The notes: a model not told the origin generated them from the sequence alone. Positions 1 through 7,044 are shown, numbered from the stretch's first letter. The stretch: 7,581 nt of DNA from Propionibacterium sp. (GCA_030460725.1 JAKECL010000073.1:1-7581); one strand, 5' to 3'. Numbers and translations: made by a program.

Positions 1-16
1 CTCCACGGTGAGCCCA

Positions 17-122
17 GGGGCCCCGGGGGGGGGGCCCGGCCCCCCCCCCCCCCCCGGGGGGGGGGGGCCCCCCCCCCCCCCCGGGGCCCCGCCCCCCCGC
101 CCCCCCCCCCCGGGGGGGCGCC
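17..122. repeat. C/G homopolymer low-complexity block upstream of cysS
   Basis: The block is almost pure alternating runs of G and C: G10 at 25-34, C16 at 40-55, G12 at 56-67, C15 at 68-82, C7 at 92-98, C12 at 100-111 and G7 at 112-118. There is no A or T from 17 to 122. Adjacent C and G runs are mutually complementary and could fold on each other. A genuine chromosome rarely carries several such runs in a row, so base-calling or assembly error at a structured GC-rich site is the likeliest explanation. The true bases and length here should not be trusted. No gene can be read through it; the frame that starts at position 8 translates almost entirely to Gly/Pro/Arg. Confidence 0.85.
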
Positions 123-128
123 GCCCTC

Positions 129-142
129 GTGGGCGTGCCCAC
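129..142. other. 6-bp perfect inverted repeat, function unknown
   Basis: GTGGGC (129-134) and GCCCAC (137-142) are perfect inverted arms around a 2-nt centre. The site lies between the homopolymer block and cysS. It could be part of an operator or what remains of a terminator of the upstream gene, which is outside the window. In such GC-rich DNA short inverted repeats arise easily by chance. Confidence 0.25.
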
Positions 143-197
143 CCGTCACTGAGTCCCACCTCCCAGAGGGCCCGGGACCACCGCCGCAGCGCCGCTA

Positions 198-211
198 CCA
201 TGGGCCCATGG
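198..211. promoter_or_regulatory. 14-bp perfect palindrome over the cysS start codon
   Basis: CCATGGGCCCATGG is perfectly self-complementary and contains the cysS ATG (208-210) in its right arm and a mirror-image, out-of-frame ATG at 200-202 in its left arm. No Shine-Dalgarno-like sequence stands at normal distance upstream; the nearest purine stretch, AGAGGG (175-180), is about 27 nt away. Palindrome and start codon overlap is visible in the sequence. Any role in repressor binding or in hiding the start codon is inference. Confidence 0.35.
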
Positions 212-1653
212 CCCTGCACCTCCACGACTCCAAGACCGCACGACTCCAGCCTCTGGAGCCGGTGATCCCCGGTCACGTCGGCATCTACCTGTGCGGGGCC
301 ACCGTCCAGGGTTCCCCCCATGTCGGCCACCTGCGGTCCGCCGTCGCCTTCGACGCCCTCATCCGCTGGCTGCGCCGCGGGGGGATGGAGGTCACCTACA
401 TCCGCAACATCACCGACATCGACGACAAGATCCTCGCCAAGTCCGCGCAGGCCGGGAGCCCGTGGTGGGCGTGGGCCTCTCGTTTCGAGCGCGAGTTCGA
501 TGCCGCCTACCGCACCCTGGGCGTGCTCCCCCCCACCTTCGAGCCGCGCGCCACCGCCCACATCCCCGACCAGATCGCACTGGTCCAGCGCCTCATCGAC
601 CGTGACCACGCCTACGAGGACGGCCGCGGCAACGTCTACTTCGACGTCCACTCCCAACCCGACTACGGTTCGCTCACCCGCCAGCGTCTGGTCGACATGC
701 GCACCACCGAGGACGATGCCCAGATCGACGCGACGGTGGAGGCCGGCAAGCGCGATCCCCGTGACTTCGCCCTGTGGAAGTCCGCGAAGGCGGGGGAGCC
801 GGAGACGGCGCAATGGGAGTCCCCCTGGGGTCGGGGCAGGCCCGGATGGCACCTGGAGTGCTCGGCCATGTCGAGGCGCTACCTGGGGGAGACCTTCGAC
901 ATCCACGGCGGCGGCATCGACCTGCGCTTCCCCCACCACGAGAACGAGCAGGCCCAGTCCCACGGCGCGGGCTGGGACTTCGCGCGCCTGTGGGTGCACA
1001 ACGCGTGGGTGACCACCAAGGGCGAGAAGATGTCGAAGTCCCTGGGCAACACCCTCTCTGTGGAGACCCTCACCCGTGATTTCCCCCCCGCCGTCCTGCG
1101 GTGGGCGCTGTCCACCGTCCACCACCGCAGTGCGATCGAGTGGGGTCCGCAGACCCTGCCCGATGCGGCCCTGGCGTGGGAGCGCTTCTCCGGCTTCGTC
1201 GCCCGCGCCATCGACCTGGTCGGAGAGGTCCCCGCCGAGGAGATCGCCCTGGCACCCGAGGAGCTGCCCGAGCGCTTCAGTGCCGCCATGGACGACGACC
1301 TCAATGTCGCGGGCGCACTGGCCGTGGCCCACGAGCACCTGCGTGCCGGCAACACGGCACTGGCTGCAGGGGATGAGGAGGGGGTGCGACGCGAGCAGCT
1401 CCTGGTGCGCTCCATGCTGGACGTCCTGGGACTGGACCCCGCCTCCGCCCAGTGGCGCGAGGGCACAGTGGGGCAGGGGGGTGGCGGCGAGCACGAGGCC
1501 CTGGCCGCGCTGGTGGAGGCGGTCGTGGAGGAGCGGGCGCAGGCGCGTGCCGACCGGGACTGGACGAGGGCGGACGCACTGCGCGACCGGCTGGGTGCTG
1601 CGGGCGTGGTGCTGGAGGACGGGAAGGACGGGGCCACCTGGCACCTGGGCTGA
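208..1653 (+). CDS. cysS: Cysteine--tRNA ligase (CysRS), complete
   Basis: This class I aminoacyl-tRNA synthetase activates cysteine with ATP and charges tRNA-Cys in the cytoplasm. The Rossmann-fold catalytic core spans about residues 20-310. The HIGH-type motif is HVGH (38-41) and the KMSKS motif is intact (274-278, followed by LGN). The zinc site that selects cysteine is complete: C29, C218, H243 and E247 correspond to C28, C209, H234 and E238 of E. coli CysRS. The motif NITDIDDKI follows the first Rossmann half. The C-terminal part is the helical tRNA-binding domain and ends with a RADRDWTRADALRDRL stretch typical of the family. The 481-aa length fits, so the gene is full length. ATG 208 was chosen because it puts the Rossmann start at the expected place; no in-frame ATG or GTG lies upstream in the window and there is no clear ribosome binding site. 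In some actinobacteria this gene follows ispD-ispF and precedes rlmB; here a protease gene separates it from rlmB. Confidence 0.97.
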   Translation: MALHLHDSKTARLQPLEPVIPGHVGIYLCGATVQGSPHVGHLRSAVAFDALIRWLRRGGMEVTYIRNITDIDDKILAKSAQAGSPWWAWASRFEREFDAAYRTLGVLPPTFEPRATAHIPDQIALVQRLIDRDHAYEDGRGNVYFDVHSQPDYGSLTRQRLVDMRTTEDDAQIDATVEAGKRDPRDFALWKSAKAGEPETAQWESPWGRGRPGWHLECSAMSRRYLGETFDIHGGGIDLRFPHHENEQAQSHGAGWDFARLWVHNAWVTTKGEKMSKSLGNTLSVETLTRDFPPAVLRWALSTVHHRSAIEWGPQTLPDAALAWERFSGFVARAIDLVGEVPAEEIALAPEELPERFSAAMDDDLNVAGALAVAHEHLRAGNTALAAGDEEGVRREQLLVRSMLDVLGLDPASAQWREGTVGQGGGGEHEALAALVEAVVEERAQARADRDWTRADALRDRLGAAGVVLEDGKDGATWHLG

Positions 1654-1694
1654 GGCTCTCGCGCGTCCCTTCACCCTCCGGGGAACCGCAGGCG

Positions 1695-1708
1695 CCGCAA
1701 TGGTGCGG
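1695..1708 (+). terminator. Weak hairpin after cysS, possible terminator
   Basis: CCGCA (1695-1699) and TGCGG (1704-1708) form a perfect 5-bp stem with the 4-nt loop ATGG, 41 nt after the cysS stop. Outer arms CTCCGG (1676-1681) and CCGGAG (1726-1731) could enclose it. There is no T run after either, so a classical intrinsic terminator is not shown; many actinobacterial terminators lack a U tail. Confidence 0.25.
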
Positions 1709-1735
1709 TCGGGGGTGGCGTGCCTCCGGAGCCCA

Positions 1736-1801
1736 TTGACACCAAGGGATCGTGGTGAACAGGTCATGGCCTGAGTTACAAATGTCCAGGATCTGGTCAT
1801 G
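1736..1801 (+). promoter_or_regulatory. Possible promoter/operator region of the protease gene
   Basis: A consensus -35 hexamer TTGACA lies at 1736-1741. No convincing -10 is found 17-18 nt downstream (ACAGGT, CAGGTC). A TACAAA at 1777-1782 resembles a -10 but is too far away to pair with it. Between them is CAGGTCATGGCCTG (1760-1773), a 14-bp palindrome with one non-complementary pair. The 7-mer GGTCATG occurs at 1762-1768 and again at 1795-1801, 33 nt apart, close to three helical turns. The stretch is AT-richer than its surroundings, as expected for a control region. Assignment as promoter and operator is inference. Confidence 0.3.
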
Positions 1802-1856
1802 TGTGCAGGTGGGCGTCTCTTGCTGGGAGGATGGCGGATCCCTTCTGCACAACGAT

Positions 1857-1860
1857 GGAG
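1857..1860 (+). promoter_or_regulatory. Ribosome binding site that sets the protease start
   Basis: GGAG at 1857-1860 stands 6 nt before ATG 1867. In-frame ATGs also occur at 1801, 1831 and 1855. A stronger GGGAGG (1825-1830) touches ATG 1831 without spacing, so it cannot serve that codon normally. ATG 1867 also places a basic n-region directly before the hydrophobic signal core, which the earlier starts would not. Confidence 0.65.
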
Positions 1861-1866
1861 ATCCCC

Positions 1867-1941
1867 ATGAAGCGATCCATGAGGGGCGCCGTTGCCGTCA
1901 TCGCCGGACTGGCCCTTGCCGTTCCCGGTGTCGCCAACGCC
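1867..1941 (+). other. Signal peptide of the protease (residues 1-25)
   Basis: The n-region MKRSMRG carries three positive residues, followed by the hydrophobic core AVAVIAGLALAVPGV and an AXA cleavage site A23-N24-A25. The mature chain would start APSTSP. This is a standard Sec, signal peptidase I type; there is no twin arginine and no lipobox cysteine. Confidence 0.9.
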
Positions 1942-4900
1942 GCCCCCTCGACCTCGCCGGCCGCCGATCCTGACAACCAGTTCACACCCTCGAACCAGAC
2001 CGTGCGGGTGATGGTCGTCCTCGATGACCAGCCCACGGCGGCCACGACTCCCCAGGAAGCCGCCTTCGTCAGCGACCAGGACGCGAAGCTCGCGGACTGG
2101 TCGACGCGCTTCGACGTCGACGTGCGACGCCAGTTCGGCTACCTGGTCAATGCCTTCTCGGCGGACATGCCGGAGAACCGGATGGCGGACCTCGCCTCTC
2201 AGCCGGGAGTGCGCTCGGTCAGCAAGGCGCGCACCTACCAGCCCGCCGACGCCCACTCCGATGACCTCACGCGCACCGTCCTGGCACGCCAGCAGTCACA
2301 GGTCGACGGCACCGGGATGGTCGTCGCCGTCATCGACACGGGCATCGACGCCCAGCACCGAGACATGAAGCTGTCTGAGGCGGGCGCCGCCGGTGCGGCA
2401 ATCACCAATGTCAAGCCCGGTGACCAGTTCAGCCTCAAGGTCCCCTACGGTCACAACTTCGCGGACGAGAACGACGTCGTCAAGGACCTCACGGCCTCCC
2501 AGCACGGCATGCACGTGGCGGGCATCGTCGCCGCCAACGGAGGGCCGGACGCCGACCCCGTGGCCAACGGGCACATCAACGGCGCGGCCCCTGAAGCCCA
2601 GCTGCTGGCGATGAAGGTCTTCTCCAACGATGCCGCGAAGTCGGGATCGGCCTACGACGACGACATCATCGCTGCCATCGAGGACTCCGTGAAGCACGGA
2701 GCCGACGTCATCAACATGTCCCTGGGCTCTTCCAATGGCTTTTCGGGCTCGGACTTCGGCATGCAGAAGGCGATCCGCACCGCCACCGACGCAGGGACGT
2801 TCGTCGTCGTGTCAGCAGGCAATGCGGGTCTGGTCTCCTCGGCCTCGGGTGGCACCGACGACAACTACGGCACCCTGGACGACGGAACCGTCGGGGGTCC
2901 TTCCACGGCAACCGATGCCCTCTCGATCGCATCGGTCGAGGGAGCCGCGGTGGTCCAGCCCAAGGCGGAGACCTACATCGGGGGCGCCACGACCCCGGAG
3001 TTCACCTTCGCCTACTCCCACCAGGCCGGTGACCTCCTGAGCACTCCCACCCCCGTTGCCGACGGAGGCGTGGGCAGGCCCGAGGAACTCGGAGCGGTCC
3101 GAGGCAAGGTGGCCCTGGTCAAACGCGGCGTTCTGAACTTCTCCGAGAAGGTCCACAACGCCCTGGCCGCCGGCGCGGTCGGCGTCATCGTGTGGAACCA
3201 CGAGGCCGGAGGAGAGGAGTTCGTCAGCATGGCGGGCCTGGAGGACGTCACCGACTTCGTGTCCTTCATCGGGAACGCGGCCGGAGCACATCTCCTGGCC
3301 GATCTCACGGCCGGCAAGGATGTCCGGGTGGCCTTCACCGACCAGGTCATCTCCCAGCCGAACGCGGCGGTGCTGACGCCCTCCACCTTCACCTCCTGGG
3401 GGCCCACGCCCAGCCTTGACTTCAAGCCTGAGCTGTCCGGGATCGGCGGCAACGTCTACTCCACCCTCAATGACGACACCTACGGCACGATGTCCGGCAC
3501 CTCAATGGCTGCTCCCGAGATCGCGGGCATCTCCGCCCTGCTCCTGCAGAAGCTGGAGAAGGACAACCCCGAGATGTCCTCCGCCGACAGGTTGGCACGC
3601 GTGCGGACCTCACTGATGAACACCGCACAGATCCTCAAAGACGCCGACGGGACTCCCTTTGCGCCCCGTCAGGTCGGAGCCGGTCTGGCACAGACTGCCG
3701 ACGCGATCAACACCGATGTCACGGCGACGGTTGACGGGCTTCCCCAGGTTGCCCTCCGGGAGATCACGGCGTCCCGCACCGTCACGGTGACGCTGAGCAA
3801 CCGTGGCTCCGTGCCCCGCTCCTACTCCACCGGTTCCATCGTGCTGAACGAGACGAACGAGCCGGGTGAGGAGATCTCCACACACCTGGTCGACGACGAG
3901 TCCGCCATCGCCTCCACGAAGACCGTGACCGTGCCCGCTGGCGGGCAGGCGAGTGTGGACTTCACGGTCACACCCAATGCCGGCCGTGACGACCACTACC
4001 TGGAAGGCTGGCTGCAGTTCACCTCCGGGGACGACTCCCAGCCGGACCTGGCCGTTCCCTTCCTCGGCTTCGTCGGTGACTGGAACGCGGAGGCTGTCGT
4101 GGACGCCCCGCTGGCCAGCCCGGACTCGGTGATGGGTTCCTTGTTCGCCGGGGAGCGCATCGGGACCCAGCTGCTCACGCGGTTCGGGGACTCGACCTAC
4201 TACACGGGAGACCCCGCCTGGATCTCCCCGAACGGAGACGGGGACGCGGATGTCGTCCTGCCGGCTGTGAGCCTGTTGCGTTCGGCCACCCACATCGACT
4301 ACCAGGTGCTGGACGAGTCCGGGAAGACCGTGCTGGCGCAGCCGGGCCAGGCCAATGAGGTCAGTCCCGTCCTCCTGGCCGATGTCATCACCGGTGAGTC
4401 CAGCGGAATGCGCATTGCCAGCGAGGCACTCTTCGACGCCGTGGTCTGGAACGCTGCGACGGCGAAGGAGGAGAGGATTGCAGACGGTCACTACGTCTTC
4501 CGGATCGCAGCCACCGTGGCGCAGGGCTTCAGGCCCCAGCGGGTCGACCTCCCCTTCGGCATCGACACGGTTGTCCCGACCCTGACACGAGGGACCACGA
4601 CACACAGCGGGGACGACCTCGTCCTGGCCTACTCCTTCACGGACGACGCCTCCGGTTGGGGCGGGGCACAGGCCACGGTCGGCTACGCGGGTTCCCCCGC
4701 CACGGTCAGCAAGCCCGATGACCACGGCGCCTTCACGGTCACGGTCCCCGGTGCAGGCAAGGATCCTGAGGCTGCCCACCACGTGGTCGTCACCGCCTCC
4801 GACGCGGCCGGCAACTCGGTCTCGGACACCCAGGTCCTGGCTCCCGGATTCGTGGTCGAGAACCGTGCTGCGCTCAGCGCGGGTCCCTTCAACGATGCGT

Positions 4901-7002
4901 CGACGGACGTCGACGGAACGCCACTGGTGAGCGACGGCGCGGTCTCCGCGCAGCTGCTGGCGACCGAGGGCGTGTCCTCGGTGGCGGTGGAGGGCTCTGA
5001 TCCCGTGGACGTCGATCCCAGGACGCACCGCGCCACTGTGAGGATCCCCGTCCAGGCGAACACCGCCCGCGAGGTCCTCCTCATCGGTCTGGACGCAGAG
5101 GGCAAGGAGGTCGTCACCGACGATCCGCTGACCCTCACCTACGACACCGTCAAGCCGGAACTCTCCCTCACCTCGCCCTCGTCGGGCCAGGACGGACTGG
5201 TCCGGGCTGCCGACGGGGTCGTCACGGTGAGCGGCACCGTCTCCGACAATCTCTCCACGACCCCGACGGTCCTGGTCAACGGCAAGGCGGTGGAGGTCTC
5301 CCAGGGGGCCTTCTCGGTGGACCTGAAGGATCTCACCAGCCGCGTGCTCTCCGTCGTGGCCAGTGACGGTGTGAACACCACACAGAAGGTCCTGGTCCTG
5401 GATGCGAGTGCCGTGTCCGCAGCGCCCCTGATCGACTCCATGAGCGTGGATCCCTCACGCAGTCCTCTGGTCGCCTTCAACGCCTCCTCTGCGGGGATCT
5501 CGAAGGCGCAGGACGGCACCCCCGTCCTGACGGTGTCGGGCCGACTGAACCGGAAGCCCTCCACCTTCTCCATCGGTGGGCGGGATGTCACCGTGGCCGA
5601 GGACGGCTCGTTCTCCCACGAGGTCCCTCTGGCCACAGGCCTCAACGACACGAACTTCACGCTGGTGGACACCGACGGCACTCCCGTCCTGGCGACCGGT
5701 CTGAAGATCTACTACGACGAGACCGCGCCGGAACTCACCCTGGAGCGTCCCACATTGCACCCGGGTGAGGGCGGGACACCGACCCTGTTCACGAACTCCT
5801 CGCCCATCACCTTGGAGGGGACGATCCAGGACGACACCACGGGCTACACGCTCTCCGTGAACGCCGACGTGGTGAAGGCCTTCTCCTCCCTGGCCGACAT
5901 GGGTGCCGCCAATCAGCAGAAGTGGTCGTGGACCGGAGGGGTTGCGGACAAGGACACGCTGAGGCTGCGTGCCGTGGACGAGGTCGGCAACGGTCTCGAC
6001 ACGCTGATCCCTGTCGTCGTGGACACCGACAAGCCGGTCCTCTCGCTGACAGGCGTGGGGAACGGGCAGGTCGTCACGGCCGGCACCGACACCCCAGTCA
6101 CGATCACTGCCTCCGACGCACACCTGGACACGGTGGAGGTCGACGTCGACGGAGCTGCGGTGGATGTCACGCACAGCGACGACGGCTCCGCCACTGCGGT
6201 GGTCGCTGCTGGTGCCTTGAGCTCCGGGGTGCACACGGTCAACGCACTGGTCACGGACTACGCGGGCAACCTGAGCTCTGTGTCGGTGACCTTCAGCGTC
6301 AATGGCGCCCCGGTCATCGAGGGCCCGGACTCCATCACCGTCAATCCGGATGACGACGGCTGGAAGGACTCGATCCTGGGCAACTGGAAGGTCACGGACG
6401 ACCAGGAGGGAGCGACGCTGAGCGCTGATCTCTCCCGTCTGGTCCTCGGTTCCAATGATGTGGTGCTCACCGCCACGGATTCCCAGGGAGCCACCACCAC
6501 TCGCACGGTGGAGGTCGTGGTGGAGCGCCCGCTGTCGGTCCTGACCTCCGGGTGTGTGTCGATGGAGGCGCGCTTCGTGCGCGGGGACGCGCTGGACGCG
6601 AAGTGCTCGACCAGCGGAAACCGCACGACCGTCGCGGTGTCCAACACAGGAGCCACGATCGAGGGACGCCTCACGGTCCAGGCCACCGACGTCGTCCAGG
6701 TCCTGCACCAGGTGGAGGGCCACTGGCTGCCTGTCGCCTTCGAGAAGGTGGAGGGCGGAGTGTCCTTCTGGGGCTCCTCCGATGCGGTCTACGTGCTGGT
6801 CGGGCCCGATCAGGCAGCCCCCGGTGAGGACAGTGACGGTGCCGGTGACGGATCAGGTCGTCCGGCCTCGGTGACCGGCGGCCCCGGTTCCCTCTCACGC
6901 ACGGGTGGGGACGTCCAGGGTCTCCTTGTCCTGGGAGGTCTGCTCGCCCTGGGAGGGGCGGCCACATGGGGTGTCAGTCGCAGGCGCAACGCCCGCAACT
7001 GA
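1867..7002 (+). CDS. Lactocepin/C5a-peptidase-like S8 subtilase, wall-anchored
   Basis: A secreted serine endopeptidase of 1711 aa. Signal peptide 1-25 (cleavage after ANA); I9-type propeptide about 45-124; S8 catalytic domain about 140-615 with D157 (VIDTGID), H213 (HGMHVAG), oxyanion N319 (SAGNAG) and S546 (GTSMAAP), all intact. A PA domain is inserted at about 379-490, between N319 and S546. A C5a-peptidase-type Fn3 domain follows (about 620-740, ending in VPFLGFVGDWN), then the SPNGDGD motif (787-793). Ig-like modules begin near 900, 1093, 1284 and 1386, and one more spans about 1480-1553. A region with C1563 and C1580 precedes a Gly/Asp/Ser-rich linker and the LSRTG sorting signal. KVPYGHNFADEND, FTSWGPTP and HGMHVAG match the lactocepin branch as I know it. 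Lactocepins degrade casein and host proteins such as chemokines; the substrate here is unknown. The gene appears to have its own control region. Family call is firm; the module borders are approximate. Confidence 0.95.
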   Translation: MKRSMRGAVAVIAGLALAVPGVANAAPSTSPAADPDNQFTPSNQTVRVMVVLDDQPTAATTPQEAAFVSDQDAKLADWSTRFDVDVRRQFGYLVNAFSADMPENRMADLASQPGVRSVSKARTYQPADAHSDDLTRTVLARQQSQVDGTGMVVAVIDTGIDAQHRDMKLSEAGAAGAAITNVKPGDQFSLKVPYGHNFADENDVVKDLTASQHGMHVAGIVAANGGPDADPVANGHINGAAPEAQLLAMKVFSNDAAKSGSAYDDDIIAAIEDSVKHGADVINMSLGSSNGFSGSDFGMQKAIRTATDAGTFVVVSAGNAGLVSSASGGTDDNYGTLDDGTVGGPSTATDALSIASVEGAAVVQPKAETYIGGATTPEFTFAYSHQAGDLLSTPTPVADGGVGRPEELGAVRGKVALVKRGVLNFSEKVHNALAAGAVGVIVWNHEAGGEEFVSMAGLEDVTDFVSFIGNAAGAHLLADLTAGKDVRVAFTDQVISQPNAAVLTPSTFTSWGPTPSLDFKPELSGIGGNVYSTLNDDTYGTMSGTSMAAPEIAGISALLLQKLEKDNPEMSSADRLARVRTSLMNTAQILKDADGTPFAPRQVGAGLAQTADAINTDVTATVDGLPQVALREITASRTVTVTLSNRGSVPRSYSTGSIVLNETNEPGEEISTHLVDDESAIASTKTVTVPAGGQASVDFTVTPNAGRDDHYLEGWLQFTSGDDSQPDLAVPFLGFVGDWNAEAVVDAPLASPDSVMGSLFAGERIGTQLLTRFGDSTYYTGDPAWISPNGDGDADVVLPAVSLLRSATHIDYQVLDESGKTVLAQPGQANEVSPVLLADVITGESSGMRIASEALFDAVVWNAATAKEERIADGHYVFRIAATVAQGFRPQRVDLPFGIDTVVPTLTRGTTTHSGDDLVLAYSFTDDASGWGGAQATVGYAGSPATVSKPDDHGAFTVTVPGAGKDPEAAHHVVVTASDAAGNSVSDTQVLAPGFVVENRAALSAGPFNDASTDVDGTPLVSDGAVSAQLLATEGVSSVAVEGSDPVDVDPRTHRATVRIPVQANTAREVLLIGLDAEGKEVVTDDPLTLTYDTVKPELSLTSPSSGQDGLVRAADGVVTVSGTVSDNLSTTPTVLVNGKAVEVSQGAFSVDLKDLTSRVLSVVASDGVNTTQKVLVLDASAVSAAPLIDSMSVDPSRSPLVAFNASSAGISKAQDGTPVLTVSGRLNRKPSTFSIGGRDVTVAEDGSFSHEVPLATGLNDTNFTLVDTDGTPVLATGLKIYYDETAPELTLERPTLHPGEGGTPTLFTNSSPITLEGTIQDDTTGYTLSVNADVVKAFSSLADMGAANQQKWSWTGGVADKDTLRLRAVDEVGNGLDTLIPVVVDTDKPVLSLTGVGNGQVVTAGTDTPVTITASDAHLDTVEVDVDGAAVDVTHSDDGSATAVVAAGALSSGVHTVNALVTDYAGNLSSVSVTFSVNGAPVIEGPDSITVNPDDDGWKDSILGNWKVTDDQEGATLSADLSRLVLGSNDVVLTATDSQGATTTRTVEVVVERPLSVLTSGCVSMEARFVRGDALDAKCSTSGNRTTVAVSNTGATIEGRLTVQATDVVQVLHQVEGHWLPVAFEKVEGGVSFWGSSDAVYVLVGPDQAAPGEDSDGAGDGSGRPASVTGGPGSLSRTGGDVQGLLVLGGLLALGGAATWGVSRRRNARN
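6892..6999 (+). other. C-terminal sortase-type sorting signal (LSRTG variant)
   Basis: LSRTG (residues 1676-1680) is followed by a hydrophobic stretch (about 1685-1703, GLLVLGGLLALGG and on) and the basic tail RRRNARN at the extreme C-terminus. This is the three-part layout of an LPXTG cell-wall sorting signal, but Ser stands where Pro is usual. It follows a flexible Gly/Ser/Asp-rich linker (about 1645-1675). Actinobacterial class E sortases accept LAXTG, so a non-Pro variant is plausible. If no sortase accepts it, the segment would still act as a membrane anchor. Confidence 0.75.
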
Positions 7003-7015
7003 TGCCGGGACCCCG

Positions 7016-7036
7016 CTCACAGATGTGTGAGTGAGC
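7016..7036 (+). terminator. Small hairpin just after the protease stop
   Basis: CTCACA (7016-7021) and TGTGAG (7026-7031) form a perfect 6-bp stem with loop GATG, 13 nt after the stop codon. An alternative pairing, GCTCAC (7015-7020) with GTGAGC (7031-7036), shares the same bases. There is no T run. A second stem, GCCCCC (7053-7058) with GGGGGC (7064-7069), lies just downstream but inside unreliable sequence. The pair may form the terminator of the protease gene. Confidence 0.35.
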
Positions 7037-7044
7037 AGGTGGTG

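Noticed and set aside
1..207. T-box or other riboswitch leader upstream of cysS
   Set aside because: There is no recognisable T-box sequence or specifier stem, and half of the region is unreliable homopolymer sequence.
8..265. Small open frame through the first homopolymer block
   Set aside because: The product is mostly Pro/Gly runs produced by C and G tracts of doubtful accuracy, and it overlaps the cysS start in another frame.
879..1637. Antisense open frame (252 aa) opposite cysS
   Set aside because: Ser/Arg/Ala-rich shadow of cysS without motifs; cysS itself is certain on the + strand.
1301..1852. Antisense open frame over the cysS end and the intergenic region
   Set aside because: Pro/Arg/His-rich with no conserved features. 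Its N-terminal part runs antisense through the proposed control region of the protease gene without any ribosome binding site of its own that I can see.
3610..5028. Long antisense open frame (472 aa) opposite the protease gene
   Set aside because: It is rich in Arg/Gly/Val/His with no domain or motif, has no separate start signals, and lies wholly opposite a well-supported gene. Open antisense frames are expected in high-GC coding DNA.
5455..6723. Second antisense open frame (422 aa) opposite the protease C-terminal half
   Set aside because: Same reasons: repetitive Arg/Gly/Val/Asp composition that mirrors the sense codons, with no recognisable protein family.
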